Assembly (NCBI GenBank): GCA_965223125.1
Contig: OZ244984.1
Coordinates: 3,472,001 to 3,536,000 of the forward strand
DNA length: 64,000 nt
From: Pacificispira sp965223125
GTDB lineage: Bacteria; Pseudomonadota; Alphaproteobacteria; UBA8366; Aestuariispiraceae
Direction of reading: 5' to 3'
Under the pieces are notes generated by a model, which saw nothing but the letters and a program-made list of their open reading frames with translations, had not been told where the DNA came from and ran no database searches. Shown here one piece after another: positions 45,133 through 53,271 of this stretch. Position 1 is the stretch's first letter, and every line of letters begins with the position of its first letter. The position numbers were made by a program, and so were the translations under genes.

Positions 45133-46317
45133 TCAAGGTATGGTCACCATATCCGCCGCCGCCCGCCGTGTCAGATATTCCGCTCCGGTTTCGCAGATCA
45201 CGATATTCTCCTCATGGACCATGACGAGGCCGGGGGCAAAGGTCATGCCGGGTTCGAGGGTCAGGACCATGCCCGGCTGAAGGACAGTATGGTCGTCCGG
45301 TGTGTGCGAGGGCCATTCGGTGAGTTGCATCCCAAGCCCGTGACCAAGGCGACCGACATCGTTGCCGAGCGCGCCTGCTTTTGCCATCACCGACTGCATC
45401 GCGGTGAAAATGTCGGAACAGGTGGCGCCGGGGCGGGCGGCCTCGAATCCGGCTTCTGTCGCGTCCCAGACCGCCCGGTAGGCGGAGCGGGCAGCGGCGT
45501 CGACTTGACCGAAGGCAAAATTGCGGTCGAAATCGCAGAAATAGCCGTCAAAAACGCAGCCGGTATCCAGGATCAGCACATCGCCCGTCTGGATCGGGCG
45601 CTGGGAGGGGGGCGAGATGATGTCGCCGTAGCCGCCCGGTCCCGCGCTGCCGACGAGATAGGAGACGTCGTCCACGCCACGCTCCAGGCAATTTATTTTG
45701 AAGTGCCGGAAGACCTCGACCTCAGCCATGCCGGGATGGACGAAGCCGGGCAGGGCTTCGAACACGTCGGAGACGAGGTGGCAGGCATGGGCGATCTTGG
45801 CAATCTCCGCCTCTGACTTCACCATGCGCAGGCGCCGCAGGATGAGGCTGGAATCCTGCATCCGGATGCCCGGCAGCAGTGCGATCAGCCGCCGAAAATC
45901 GGCAATCGGCATACGCAGATGTGTCTCCGGCCCTTCAGAAATGCCAAGCGTCCCGGATGGTCCGATCACCTGACGCAGTGTGTCGGCGAGCAGGCTCACG
46001 CCCTCGTCCTGCGGCGCGGGAGAGGACCATGTGCGGATATCCTCGATCCAGGTCCGGGCCATGCAGGCGGCCCCGATCTGCGGGATGACCGCAATCGGCT
46101 TCCCGTGGGCGGGCAGGACCATGAACCAGGGCCGCGTCGGGCTCTGCCAGAACTGGGTCAGATAGCCGCTGAAATAGCGCAGTTCCGGCTCCGTCGTCAG
46201 CAGGATCGCGTCGATCCCGGCTTCTGCCATCTGGGCCTGAGCCTTCGCGGTGCGGGCCTCGAATTCCGTTGGGGGGAAACCGCGTTCGGGCATATCAGTC
46301 ATCAGGGAGGGGTGCAT
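45133..46317 (-). CDS. M24-family metallopeptidase (Xaa-Pro dipeptidase-like)
   Basis: A two-domain, 394-residue pita-bread protein. The creatinase N-terminal domain covers residues about 15-160 and the M24 catalytic domain about 165-385. All five metal ligands are visible: Asp and Asp in LDTGCVFDGYFCDFDRN, His in RLGHGLGMQ, Glu in TLEPGM, and Glu in HEENIVICE. It could cleave Xaa-Pro dipeptides or, as in some alphaproteobacteria, hydrolyse an amide of a small metabolite such as an ectoine-like compound. It overlaps the end of the diaminopropionate ammonia-lyase gene by 23 bp, so the two are co-expressed and the substrate may release a diaminopropionate-like amino acid. Confidence 0.85.
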   Translation of the reverse strand: MHPSLMTDMPERGFPPTEFEARTAKAQAQMAEAGIDAILLTTEPELRYFSGYLTQFWQSPTRPWFMVLPAHGKPIAVIPQIGAACMARTWIEDIRTWSSPAPQDEGVSLLADTLRQVIGPSGTLGISEGPETHLRMPIADFRRLIALLPGIRMQDSSLILRRLRMVKSEAEIAKIAHACHLVSDVFEALPGFVHPGMAEVEVFRHFKINCLERGVDDVSYLVGSAGPGGYGDIISPPSQRPIQTGDVLILDTGCVFDGYFCDFDRNFAFGQVDAAARSAYRAVWDATEAGFEAARPGATCSDIFTAMQSVMAKAGALGNDVGRLGHGLGMQLTEWPSHTPDDHTVLQPGMVLTLEPGMTFAPGLVMVHEENIVICETGAEYLTRRAAADMVTIP

Positions 46318-47539
46318 GATAGGGTTCCATCAGTCCGGCATCCTCCGGCCCTGGCGCGTCGATGATGGACCGATAGATCGCCGCGTCGGTCGCACCCTCG
46401 CAGCCGAAGACGAGGATGCGGCTGGACGGGCTGATCCCCATGGCATGACGCAGGTCGGCGCGGCTTGCGGCCCCGAGGACTCCCAGCAGGCCGGGCACGG
46501 CGGATTCGCCCGCCACGATGGCACCGCCGCCCGCCCTGCCGGAGGCGAGCAGGCGCATCGCCGGGCCGACGCCTTCCTCTCCAATGGTGACGAAATCCTG
46601 CGCACCCCTGGACAGTATTTCCCAGGCAAGCAGGGAGACCTCGCCGCAGGAGAGTCCGGCCATCACGGTTTCCTCCTCAATCGTCACCGCCATCGGTCGA
46701 TCCTGTCTGGCGCTTTCCAATACGCATGCGGCGCGGGTCGGCTCGACGATGATGAAGCGCGGGCAGGCGGGCCCCAGCCGTTGCCAGAAGCGGGCGCAGA
46801 TCGCGGCGGCGAGTCCGCCGACACCAGCCTGGACGAAAACATGGCTCGGCGGGTCGCCTGCCAGTTGGTCGAAGATTTCGCTCGCCATCACGGTATAGCC
46901 CGCCATGACCTGCCGGGGGATATCCATATAGCCGTCATAGGATGTGTCGGAGACGATGACCCAGCCTTGCGCGGCGGCATCCTTCGCACAGGCTTTCAGT
47001 GAATCGTCATAGTCGCCGGAAATGCGGATAACGTCGGCCCCGAACGCCTCCATTGCGCTCTTGCGGCCTTCGCTGACCCCGGCATGGATGTAGATGCGGC
47101 AGCCGCAGCCTGCCATCTGGGCACCCCAGGCGACGGAGCGGCCATGGTTGCCGTCGGTCGCGGTGACGACGGTCAGGTCCGAAAGCGCCGTGCGATGATT
47201 TCCTTCGCGAATATCTCGGAGGATAGGACTTTGACCAGTCTTCTCCGTGATCCGGTCGGCGGCGAGTCGCAGCACCGCATAGGCCCCGCCCAGCGCCTTG
47301 AAACTGCCGAGCCCAAGGCGTTCACCCTCATCCTTGTAGAGGATCTGCGCCACATCCAGTGATTGGGCAAGGTGATCCAGATTCAGCAGAGGGGTCGGCG
47401 TATAACCGGGCCAACCGCATATCTCTGCCAGTGCCACCTCAGCCATGTCCGGGGACAGGATATCGGCAAGATCATCTGGAAAGGGCCCCGGTCGATGCGG
47501 CCTCGCTACATGCGTGACGATGAGTTCGGAATTCTTCAT
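46295..47539 (-). CDS. dpaL: Diaminopropionate ammonia-lyase (PLP fold type II)
   Basis: Converts 2,3-diaminopropionate to pyruvate and two ammonia molecules. The 414-residue protein has the PLP lysine at about residue 81 in GSFKALGGAYA, the substrate block ATDGNHGRSVAWGAQ, and the Gly-rich phosphate loop VQAGVGGLAAA. The long N-terminal segment GWPGYTPTPLL is typical of the YgeX/DpaL group. ATG 47539 (MKNSELIV) is preceded by a GGGGG ribosome site; a longer in-frame form starting at 47596 is not preferred. Its 5' end and upstream region are duplicated at 49805-49942. Confidence 0.85.
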   Translation of the reverse strand: MKNSELIVTHVARPHRPGPFPDDLADILSPDMAEVALAEICGWPGYTPTPLLNLDHLAQSLDVAQILYKDEGERLGLGSFKALGGAYAVLRLAADRITEKTGQSPILRDIREGNHRTALSDLTVVTATDGNHGRSVAWGAQMAGCGCRIYIHAGVSEGRKSAMEAFGADVIRISGDYDDSLKACAKDAAAQGWVIVSDTSYDGYMDIPRQVMAGYTVMASEIFDQLAGDPPSHVFVQAGVGGLAAAICARFWQRLGPACPRFIIVEPTRAACVLESARQDRPMAVTIEEETVMAGLSCGEVSLLAWEILSRGAQDFVTIGEEGVGPAMRLLASGRAGGGAIVAGESAVPGLLGVLGAASRADLRHAMGISPSSRILVFGCEGATDAAIYRSIIDAPGPEDAGLMEPYHAPLPDD

Positions 47540-47574
47540 GTTTCCCCCTGACCATGAATTGCGGGCAGGGTGGC
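47421..47574. repeat. Direct repeat copy 1: 5' end and leader of dpaL
   Basis: Covers codons 1 to about 39 of dpaL and its upstream leader including the ribosome site. It matches 49805-49942 at roughly 85 % by eye, with a gap of about 10 bp near 47495 where the second copy is shorter. The stretch TTTCCCCCTGACCATGAATT is identical in both. Confidence 0.85.
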
Positions 47575-47678
47575 GACCTTGCCCCACATCTGTCAAGGTC
47601 TGGAAGCTGAAAACCAGGGGAAAACGCGAGTAGGAATCTAATTTTTTCCTTTTTAAGATTTAACATCAATATAGTAGA

Positions 47679-49367
47679 TCAAGAATTGTTATTTTCAGTC
47701 TCCATAGAATCCTCAATTTGAGCAAGCTGTCCCTTGTAGGACACGATCAGTCCAGCGACAGGCGCACGAATCTCAACATTAAAAGAGAACTGCCAGTTCT
47801 CTTCGGTTTCAAAGCTGTTTCCGCCGGGCAATAGCATCTTTGGCATAGGCAATCCAAATAGGCTCCAACTGCGTGGGATCAGGAACAGCCGGTTTTTATC
47901 GGCAACCAAGGCGAGAGAGACGGAAATCACGCCAAACCGCTCGACCAGAAGATGCTGATCCTTTCCCCTGCCGCACGACTGAATGGAGGTGAAGGTCTTA
48001 CCGTTAAAGTCGCGGGTCCATCGTTCTGTATCCTCTTCCGGGGTAAATCGGACAGAGACAGCAACATCATCGTCTGAATTCGGAAAACCGATCAGCACGC
48101 AAATACCTCTCGCCAGTATGCCCTTTCCACGCTGAACCTGTGCCCTGCCAATCCAGTGACGCTCGGTCTGGCTTGCGTGTAATTTCCGGACCTGGGGCGG
48201 GAGTGTATCGAAGGCAGAACCCAATACTCTTTGATATAACGGACTTACACTTTCATCCTTGCGAAAGCCTGTGAAGATCGAACGGCCTTCGAACACCGTG
48301 TCATAATCAGCCAGGTCAAGCGCATGAGTACCGGGTCGTGCTCCTGTCAGAGGACGCTCTCCCGCAAGTAATTTGCGAATGATCACCTCTATTGCCATTG
48401 ATGGAATGTAGGGACCATCATCGCCTTCGGCCAATAGATGCCAGCTTTGCTCGACTGGATGACCCTCCCGGATTCCCTGTGCCCGAACAAACATGCCGCC
48501 CCTATGCTCGCCGAATTTCATCGCCTTCAGCACGGCATAAAACAGGGGCGAAATTGGCTCCAGTGAGGGCAGGCGGAATGTCGCCCTCGCCTTTGCCAAC
48601 AGGTTGAGTATCCGGTGCAGTATCTCGGGAACCGGCCCGGCTCCGATCCAGATGCTCGTCATTGTCGGATGCTCGGGCGGAATGACCTGCAAATCCGGTA
48701 CATCCACCAGCGAGAAACGGATGTTCCGTAGCGGGAGCCGTCCCGGCACAGCCACCGTAAAGCGCATACTTTCGGCCAAACCGATACCGTGTCCCCTTTT
48801 TCCCTCCCGTAGGAGTTTGACCGGCGCACCGGCATAACCGACCACGGCCCGCATGACGTTGAGGCCGATGCCAGCATATGGCGATGGCGCGATACCGCCT
48901 TCCACGGCAACGATATCCATGTCCTTGGCCATTTCACGCAGTACAGCGGCGGTGAGGACCGGGAAGCTGCTCACGCCAGACATGACAAATACCCCGGCTC
49001 TTTTCGCTTCTTCGTCGAATTGCGAAACGCCAAACACGAAATCTGCTGCATCGGCGAAGTCGAGATAGTTGATCCTTGCGGCAATGCAGGCAGAAATGAC
49101 GGTGTACCGGTCGGTTCCATAGTCCTGGAACGGCCCCGAGGCATCCACGACAAGATCAGGCTTCAGTCTGAATAACCCATCTGCAATTTCACGACGGTCG
49201 AGTTGGAAGGGTCGGATGTCAGCTTGCCCCTGATAGAGCGTGCAAAATCTCACGGCTTTGCCCAGGTTACGCCCGCAAATGAGCAGTTCCACGCCGGGAA
49301 TATCGGACAGAAGTTCCGCCAGACGGCCTCCAAACACCCCATAGCCGCCAAGAATCAGGATTTTCAT
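47679..49367 (-). CDS. Saccharopine-dehydrogenase-like NAD(P)-binding protein with C-terminal DUF4166
   Basis: A 562-residue two-domain protein. The N-terminal Rossmann domain opens MKILILGGYGVFGGRLAELL and has VVDASGPFQDYG near residues 93-104 and CIAARINYLDFADA near 114-127, as in saccharopine dehydrogenase-like reductases. The C-terminal 200 residues, from YQRVLGSAFDTLPPQVRKLH, match the DUF4166 pattern, with RWTRDFNGKTF and ERFGVISVSLALVADKNRLFL. The reaction is unknown. It follows the DCC gene by 22 bp on the same strand, so the two form an operon. Base composition is a little lower in GC than the flanks, consistent with acquisition. Confidence 0.85.
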   Translation of the reverse strand: MKILILGGYGVFGGRLAELLSDIPGVELLICGRNLGKAVRFCTLYQGQADIRPFQLDRREIADGLFRLKPDLVVDASGPFQDYGTDRYTVISACIAARINYLDFADAADFVFGVSQFDEEAKRAGVFVMSGVSSFPVLTAAVLREMAKDMDIVAVEGGIAPSPYAGIGLNVMRAVVGYAGAPVKLLREGKRGHGIGLAESMRFTVAVPGRLPLRNIRFSLVDVPDLQVIPPEHPTMTSIWIGAGPVPEILHRILNLLAKARATFRLPSLEPISPLFYAVLKAMKFGEHRGGMFVRAQGIREGHPVEQSWHLLAEGDDGPYIPSMAIEVIIRKLLAGERPLTGARPGTHALDLADYDTVFEGRSIFTGFRKDESVSPLYQRVLGSAFDTLPPQVRKLHASQTERHWIGRAQVQRGKGILARGICVLIGFPNSDDDVAVSVRFTPEEDTERWTRDFNGKTFTSIQSCGRGKDQHLLVERFGVISVSLALVADKNRLFLIPRSWSLFGLPMPKMLLPGGNSFETEENWQFSFNVEIRAPVAGLIVSYKGQLAQIEDSMETENNNS

Positions 49368-49389
49368 AGAGAGCCTTTGTCCATGTCGC

Positions 49390-49788
49390 TTAAAGTATCC
49401 GGTTTAAATATTCCGGTGGTGCGACCCAGCAACTCGATCGCTTGCCAAACAGGCGATAGCGGTTTCGCGCAACCCACCGATAGACCGGATCACGCAAGAC
49501 GGTGGGTATTAATCGGAATACTGTCAGCAGACGCCATGGAAAGCCAAGTGCCTCATAGATACTGAGCACTGCATCACTATCCTGCCTGACCGTCGATCCC
49601 TCGACGACGATCATGCTGTTGGGATCATGCGGGTCCATGCCGTGGTCGCGATACAGCGCCGCACCGACCTCCCCCTGCATTGACGCAAGGCGAAAATGTC
49701 CAGCCTTGTCGTGCTTCAAAACGAATTGGGCGTTGGCTGAGCACAGCACACATTCGGCATCGAATAGGATGATCGGTCTATCGTTCAT
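49390..49788 (-). CDS. DCC-family thiol-disulfide oxidoreductase-like protein (DUF393)
   Basis: A 132-residue thioredoxin-like protein. The signature DAECVLCS at residues 10-17 fits the DxxCxxC motif of the DUF393/DCC family, and RYRLFGKRSSCW lies near the C-terminus. Catalysis has not been established for the family. It is the first gene of a pair with the DUF4166 gene. Its ATG at 49788 lies about 13 bp past the truncated dpaL fragment, so the copied dpaL leader is the likely promoter source. Confidence 0.85.
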   Translation of the reverse strand: MNDRPIILFDAECVLCSANAQFVLKHDKAGHFRLASMQGEVGAALYRDHGMDPHDPNSMIVVEGSTVRQDSDAVLSIYEALGFPWRLLTVFRLIPTVLRDPVYRWVARNRYRLFGKRSSCWVAPPEYLNRIL

Positions 49789-49801
49789 GCAGCGGGCTCA
49801 T

Positions 49802-49907
49802 AATATCTCCGCCAGTGTCGCCTCAGCCATGTCCGGGGATAGGATATCGACCAGATCATCTGAAAAGGCCTCGATAAATGCACCACAATGAGTTCAGAAT
49901 TCTTTAT
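49802..49907 (-). pseudogene. Truncated 5' fragment of dpaL (start codon lost)
   Basis: Read on the minus strand, this begins with the equivalent of the dpaL start, but ATG has become ATA (49905-49907), followed by KNSELIV as in dpaL. After a short deletion the frame shifts. In the shifted frame, PFSDDLVDILSPDMAEATLAEIL parallels dpaL PFPDDLADILSPDMAEVALAEIC before a TGA. Only about 40 codons remain. It lies directly upstream of the DCC gene. Confidence 0.85.
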
Positions 49908-49942
49908 GTTTCCCCCTGACCATGAATTGCGGGCAGGGTGGC
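49805..49942. repeat. Direct repeat copy 2: dpaL 5' end and leader
   Basis: Second copy of the repeat at 47421-47574, about 2.4 kb away in the same orientation. The pair encloses the DUF4166 and DCC genes. Beyond the clear repeat, weaker likeness continues towards tRNA-Cys. Confidence 0.85.
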
Positions 49943-49996
49943 CTCTCTGAGGCGCGCCTGTCAACTCGCAAAGGTATCGGGAGAATTTGGGGAAAG

Positions 49997-50070
49997 TGGA
50001 GGCGCGAGCCGGAATCGAACCGGCGTGCAAGGATTTGCAGTCCTCTGCGTAACCACTCCGCCATCGCGCC
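49997..50070 (-). tRNA. tRNA-Cys (anticodon GCA)
   Basis: Minus-strand 74-nt cloverleaf. The acceptor stem is GGCGCGA with TCGCGCC, the anticodon loop is GACTGCAAATC with GCA, and the T arm is GCCGG-TTCGATT-CCGGC. The discriminator is T (U73, the cysteine identity base) and CCA is encoded. Its 3' end faces the DCC/DUF4166 cargo segment. Confidence 0.96.
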
Positions 50071-50266
50071 GCCGTGGTTGATGGTGAGTTAAGGGAGAGC
50101 ACCATTTCCGTCAACCTGTTTCGCGTGGGCAGGTCGCCGATTTGCTGCGTTGCGGCAGAATATGGTTTTGTCGTGTCGATTTCCGTCCTTCCTGCGTTGC
50201 CATTCGCAATGCGGGCACTTATAACCGTTGGGTAGTCCTTCACGGCACAAACGACAGGGTATCGCT

Positions 50267-50920
50267 ATGGATTTTGCCCTCGCGCGGCGCAACATGGTTG
50301 AATCGCAGTTGCGCACCAACAAGGTTACCGACCCGCGCCTGCTGCAGGCCTTGCACAGCATTCCGAGGGAGCGTTTCGTGCCGATTTCGAAGCGGCTTCA
50401 TGCCTATCTGGATGAGAGTGTCGAGGTCGCGCGGGATCGATGGCTGATGCCACCGATGCCGCTGGCGCGCCTGATCCAGGAGGCGCAGCCGCAATTGACC
50501 GACAATGCCATGGTGATCGGTGCCGGCATGGGTTATTCCTCGGCCTTGCTTGGCAGCCTGTGCCGCTCCGTCTTCGCGGTGGAGGATCATCCGGATCTGG
50601 TTGAAGGCATGGGGAAGGCGTTGACTGAACTGGCGCTGGACAATGTCGTTGGCATTACTGCGCCGCTGGCGGAAGGCTATCCCAAGGAAGGGCCTTACGA
50701 CATCATCCTGATGTCAGGCAGTGTCGAAATCGTGCCGCAGAGCCTGCTTGACCAGTTGTCCGAGGGGGGGCGGCTGATGGCGGTGGTCGGTGGACCGGGG
50801 GAGATCGGCCGGGCGACGCTGTTCGGTAAGATCAATGGGACGACATCGGATCGAATTCTGTTCGATGCCACGGTGAAGCCCTTGCCGGGATTCGCGCGAA
50901 GTCCGGCTTTTGTTTTCTGA
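50267..50920 (+). CDS. Pcm-like methyltransferase (protein-L-isoaspartate O-methyltransferase family, diverged)
   Basis: A 217-residue SAM-dependent methyltransferase fold. The N-terminus MDFALARRNMVESQLRTNKVTDPRLLQAL and the IPRERFVP segment are typical of Pcm-family proteins, and the SAM loop is VIGAGMGYSSALLG near residues 85-98. However, the active-site block normally read as TxSQP is replaced by DRWLMPPMPLARL, so repair of isoaspartyl residues is doubtful. It sits about 90 bp upstream of a tolC-like gene on the same strand, a pairing seen, as far as I recall, in other alphaproteobacteria. ATG 50267 is chosen because conserved sequence begins there. Confidence 0.8.
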   Translation: MDFALARRNMVESQLRTNKVTDPRLLQALHSIPRERFVPISKRLHAYLDESVEVARDRWLMPPMPLARLIQEAQPQLTDNAMVIGAGMGYSSALLGSLCRSVFAVEDHPDLVEGMGKALTELALDNVVGITAPLAEGYPKEGPYDIILMSGSVEIVPQSLLDQLSEGGRLMAVVGGPGEIGRATLFGKINGTTSDRILFDATVKPLPGFARSPAFVF

Positions 50921-51012
50921 CGGACTCCGATAGTTCTGATGCAGTTCGTTTGAGTATGTTCGGGTGCACACTTTACAGGTCGGCACGATGGTGTCGACGA
51001 GAGGCCAAGGGC

Positions 51013-52437
51013 ATGGTGAAAATGACGTTTCGAACCGTGATGCTGTCGGCAGTGGCGGCGGTCTGTTTGGTGATGACGGGAAGCCCGATCAAGAGTGCTC
51101 AGGCACAGACGCTAGAAGAGGCGCTGATCGAGGCCTATGGCAGCAATCCGACCCTGCAGTCGCGGCGTGCCCAGCTTCGAGCCGTTGATGAGGGTGTGCC
51201 CCAGGCAATGTCCGGCTGGCGTCCCAACATTTCCTTTGTTGGGGATGTGAACGGGTTGCGCAGCAAGACGGAGACGCGGTTGACGACGTCTCGTTCGACC
51301 CGGCTGACCTCCGGGATCGAGCTTCAGATCACCCAAAATCTCTACGACGGTGGCGGAACCGAAGCAGCGGTGGAGGGGGCCAAGGCCGATGTTCTATCGG
51401 AACGCGCCGCGCTGGTTGAGATTGAGCAATCAATCCTGTTGCAGGGTGTCACCGCTTATATGGACGTGTTGCGCGATCAAGCGGTTGTCGATCTGAACGA
51501 ACAGAACGTGCTTCGGCTGGAGCGCCAGCTTGAGGCGACGCAGGATCGCTATGATGCCGGAGTCGCGACGCTGACCGATGTCGCCCAGGCGGAATCCCGA
51601 CTGGCCCGATCACGATCCGATCTGGCGTCGGCACGTGGAGACCTGGAGGTCAGCAGGGCGCTTTTTGAAGAAATCATCGGTACTCCTCCCAGCAACCTGA
51701 GTGATCCGACGCTGGAGCCGTTGTTGCCGGCAGGTCGGGATGCCGCTCGAGCGATGGCAATGGAGCGGAATCCGGCAGTGCTGACCGCGATTTATAACCG
51801 TCGGGCGGCATTGCATGATATCGATGAGCAGCAGGCGGACCTGCTGCCGAGCTTCGATCTGATCGGCGCGGCTGGTCGGGACTGGGACAAGTCCGATAAG
51901 GGGACCACCTCTACGGTTGGTCAGGTAACGGCCCAGTTGACGGTGCCGATCTATCAGCAGGGGCTGGAAACAAGCCAGATCCGACAGTCGAAGCTCAATG
52001 CCGGGAAAGCGCGCCTGGACATTGAGGCTGCCAGACGGGATGTCAGCGAGCAGGCCCTGAGTTCCTGGGAGCGGTTGCAGGCAGTGCGTGCAACCATCGT
52101 CGCGAATGAGGAAGAGGTCCGCGCAGCGGAAATCGCACTGGACGGCGTGCAGCAGGAAGAACTGGTCGGACAGCGCACAGTTCTGGACGTGCTGGATGCC
52201 GAGCAGGAATTGCTGGATGCGAAGGTCAGTCTGGTGCGGGCCATGCGGGACGAAACCGTGGCGCGTTATGATCTGGCTGCGGCTATCGGTTCCCTGACGG
52301 CGCAGGATCTGGCTCTCGATGTGCCGTATTACGATCCGCACGAACACTACGAACAGGTGAAGGGCCTGTGGTGGGGCGTTGGGGACGACGTTGAGACCGA
52401 TGCGTCAGATGACAATGCCATGGGTGTTGAACCCTGA
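51013..52437 (+). CDS. tolC: TolC-family outer-membrane efflux protein
   Basis: Trimeric outer-membrane channel used by type I secretion and tripartite efflux pumps. The 474-residue protein starts at ATG 51013 with a signal peptide (MVKMTFRTVMLSAVAAVCLVM, cleavage near SAQA, residue about 33). Two outer-membrane efflux repeats follow (residues about 35-235 and 250-440), with the LEEALIEAYGSNPTLQSRRA opening and the QRTVLDVLDAEQELLDAKVSLVRA segment in the second. The acidic C-terminal tail (ETDASDDNAMGVEP) is variable. No inner-membrane pump genes are adjacent. Confidence 0.9.
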   Translation: MVKMTFRTVMLSAVAAVCLVMTGSPIKSAQAQTLEEALIEAYGSNPTLQSRRAQLRAVDEGVPQAMSGWRPNISFVGDVNGLRSKTETRLTTSRSTRLTSGIELQITQNLYDGGGTEAAVEGAKADVLSERAALVEIEQSILLQGVTAYMDVLRDQAVVDLNEQNVLRLERQLEATQDRYDAGVATLTDVAQAESRLARSRSDLASARGDLEVSRALFEEIIGTPPSNLSDPTLEPLLPAGRDAARAMAMERNPAVLTAIYNRRAALHDIDEQQADLLPSFDLIGAAGRDWDKSDKGTTSTVGQVTAQLTVPIYQQGLETSQIRQSKLNAGKARLDIEAARRDVSEQALSSWERLQAVRATIVANEEEVRAAEIALDGVQQEELVGQRTVLDVLDAEQELLDAKVSLVRAMRDETVARYDLAAAIGSLTAQDLALDVPYYDPHEHYEQVKGLWWGVGDDVETDASDDNAMGVEP

Positions 52438-52609
52438 TTGGCATTTATCCGGTCTTTTCCCAATCTTTTATTGCAGACTTGCGGAATGTGTTGCGACTCG
52501 GGCACTCTTTTCCGGAATTGAACGGTATTTTCGGATGACGCAGGGGGAATCGGCTTAGGCTACCCCGACAGGTGTGTCATGCGACCAGGGCGGAAACGGT
52601 GACAGAACG

Positions 52610-53224
52610 ATGAGCGACAACCAAGAACCTTCGATGGAAGAGATCCTCGCGTCTATTCGGAAAATCATTTCCGAAGACGGCGATGATGAGCCGCCGAAGA
52701 AGGTTGCGCCGGAACCCGAGCCAGAACCGGAACCCGAGCCGGAACCAGAGCCAGAGCCAGAACCGGAAGAAGAGCCGCTGGAGCTTGAAGAGGAAGAGGT
52801 GGAGGAAGAGCCCCTCGAACTCATGGATGAGGTTTCCGACGAGCCGCCTGATCTTGAACTCGTCGATATGGAGGATGAGGAGGAGGAATATGTTCCGCCG
52901 CCTCCACCGCCACCCCGCCCTGAGCCTGCCTTCGTTCCGCCTAAACCGCGTCCAAGTCCAATGCCGTCGATCAGTGATGATGATCGGATCATTTCCGATC
53001 AGACGGAAGGCTTTGGCATCCATCACTTCGCATCGCTCGAACGCTCAATCCGCATGGGACATGCGGGCGAGACGTTGGAGGACATCGTCAAGGGTCTGCT
53101 GAAACCGATGCTGCGGTCCTGGCTAGATGAAAACCTACCGGGTCTCGTCGAACGTCTGGTTCAGGAAGAGATCCAGCGGATGTCCCATCGTGCCCGCAAG
53201 CGCTGGGATGACCCGGACGATTGA
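52610..53224 (+). CDS. popZ: Cell-pole organising protein PopZ (DUF2497)
   Basis: Polar scaffold that forms condensate-like assemblies and anchors centromeres and signalling proteins in alphaproteobacteria. The 204-residue protein has the conserved N-terminal helix PSMEEILASIRKIISED (residues about 7-23). A long Pro/Glu/Asp-rich disordered linker follows (about 27-95, including a run of PE dipeptides), then a Pro-rich stretch (YVPPPPPPPRP). The C-terminal oligomerisation region is LEDIVKGLLKPMLRSWLDENLPGLVERLVQEEI. ATG 52610 is chosen to begin the conserved helix. It follows the tolC-like gene, an order conserved in relatives where, from memory, valS comes next; valS is absent here. Confidence 0.92.
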   Translation: MSDNQEPSMEEILASIRKIISEDGDDEPPKKVAPEPEPEPEPEPEPEPEPEPEEEPLELEEEEVEEEPLELMDEVSDEPPDLELVDMEDEEEEYVPPPPPPPRPEPAFVPPKPRPSPMPSISDDDRIISDQTEGFGIHHFASLERSIRMGHAGETLEDIVKGLLKPMLRSWLDENLPGLVERLVQEEIQRMSHRARKRWDDPDD

Positions 53225-53271
53225 TGGTTTATGGAGGGAAGGACTGGAATACAGTCCCTTCCGGTCCCTTG

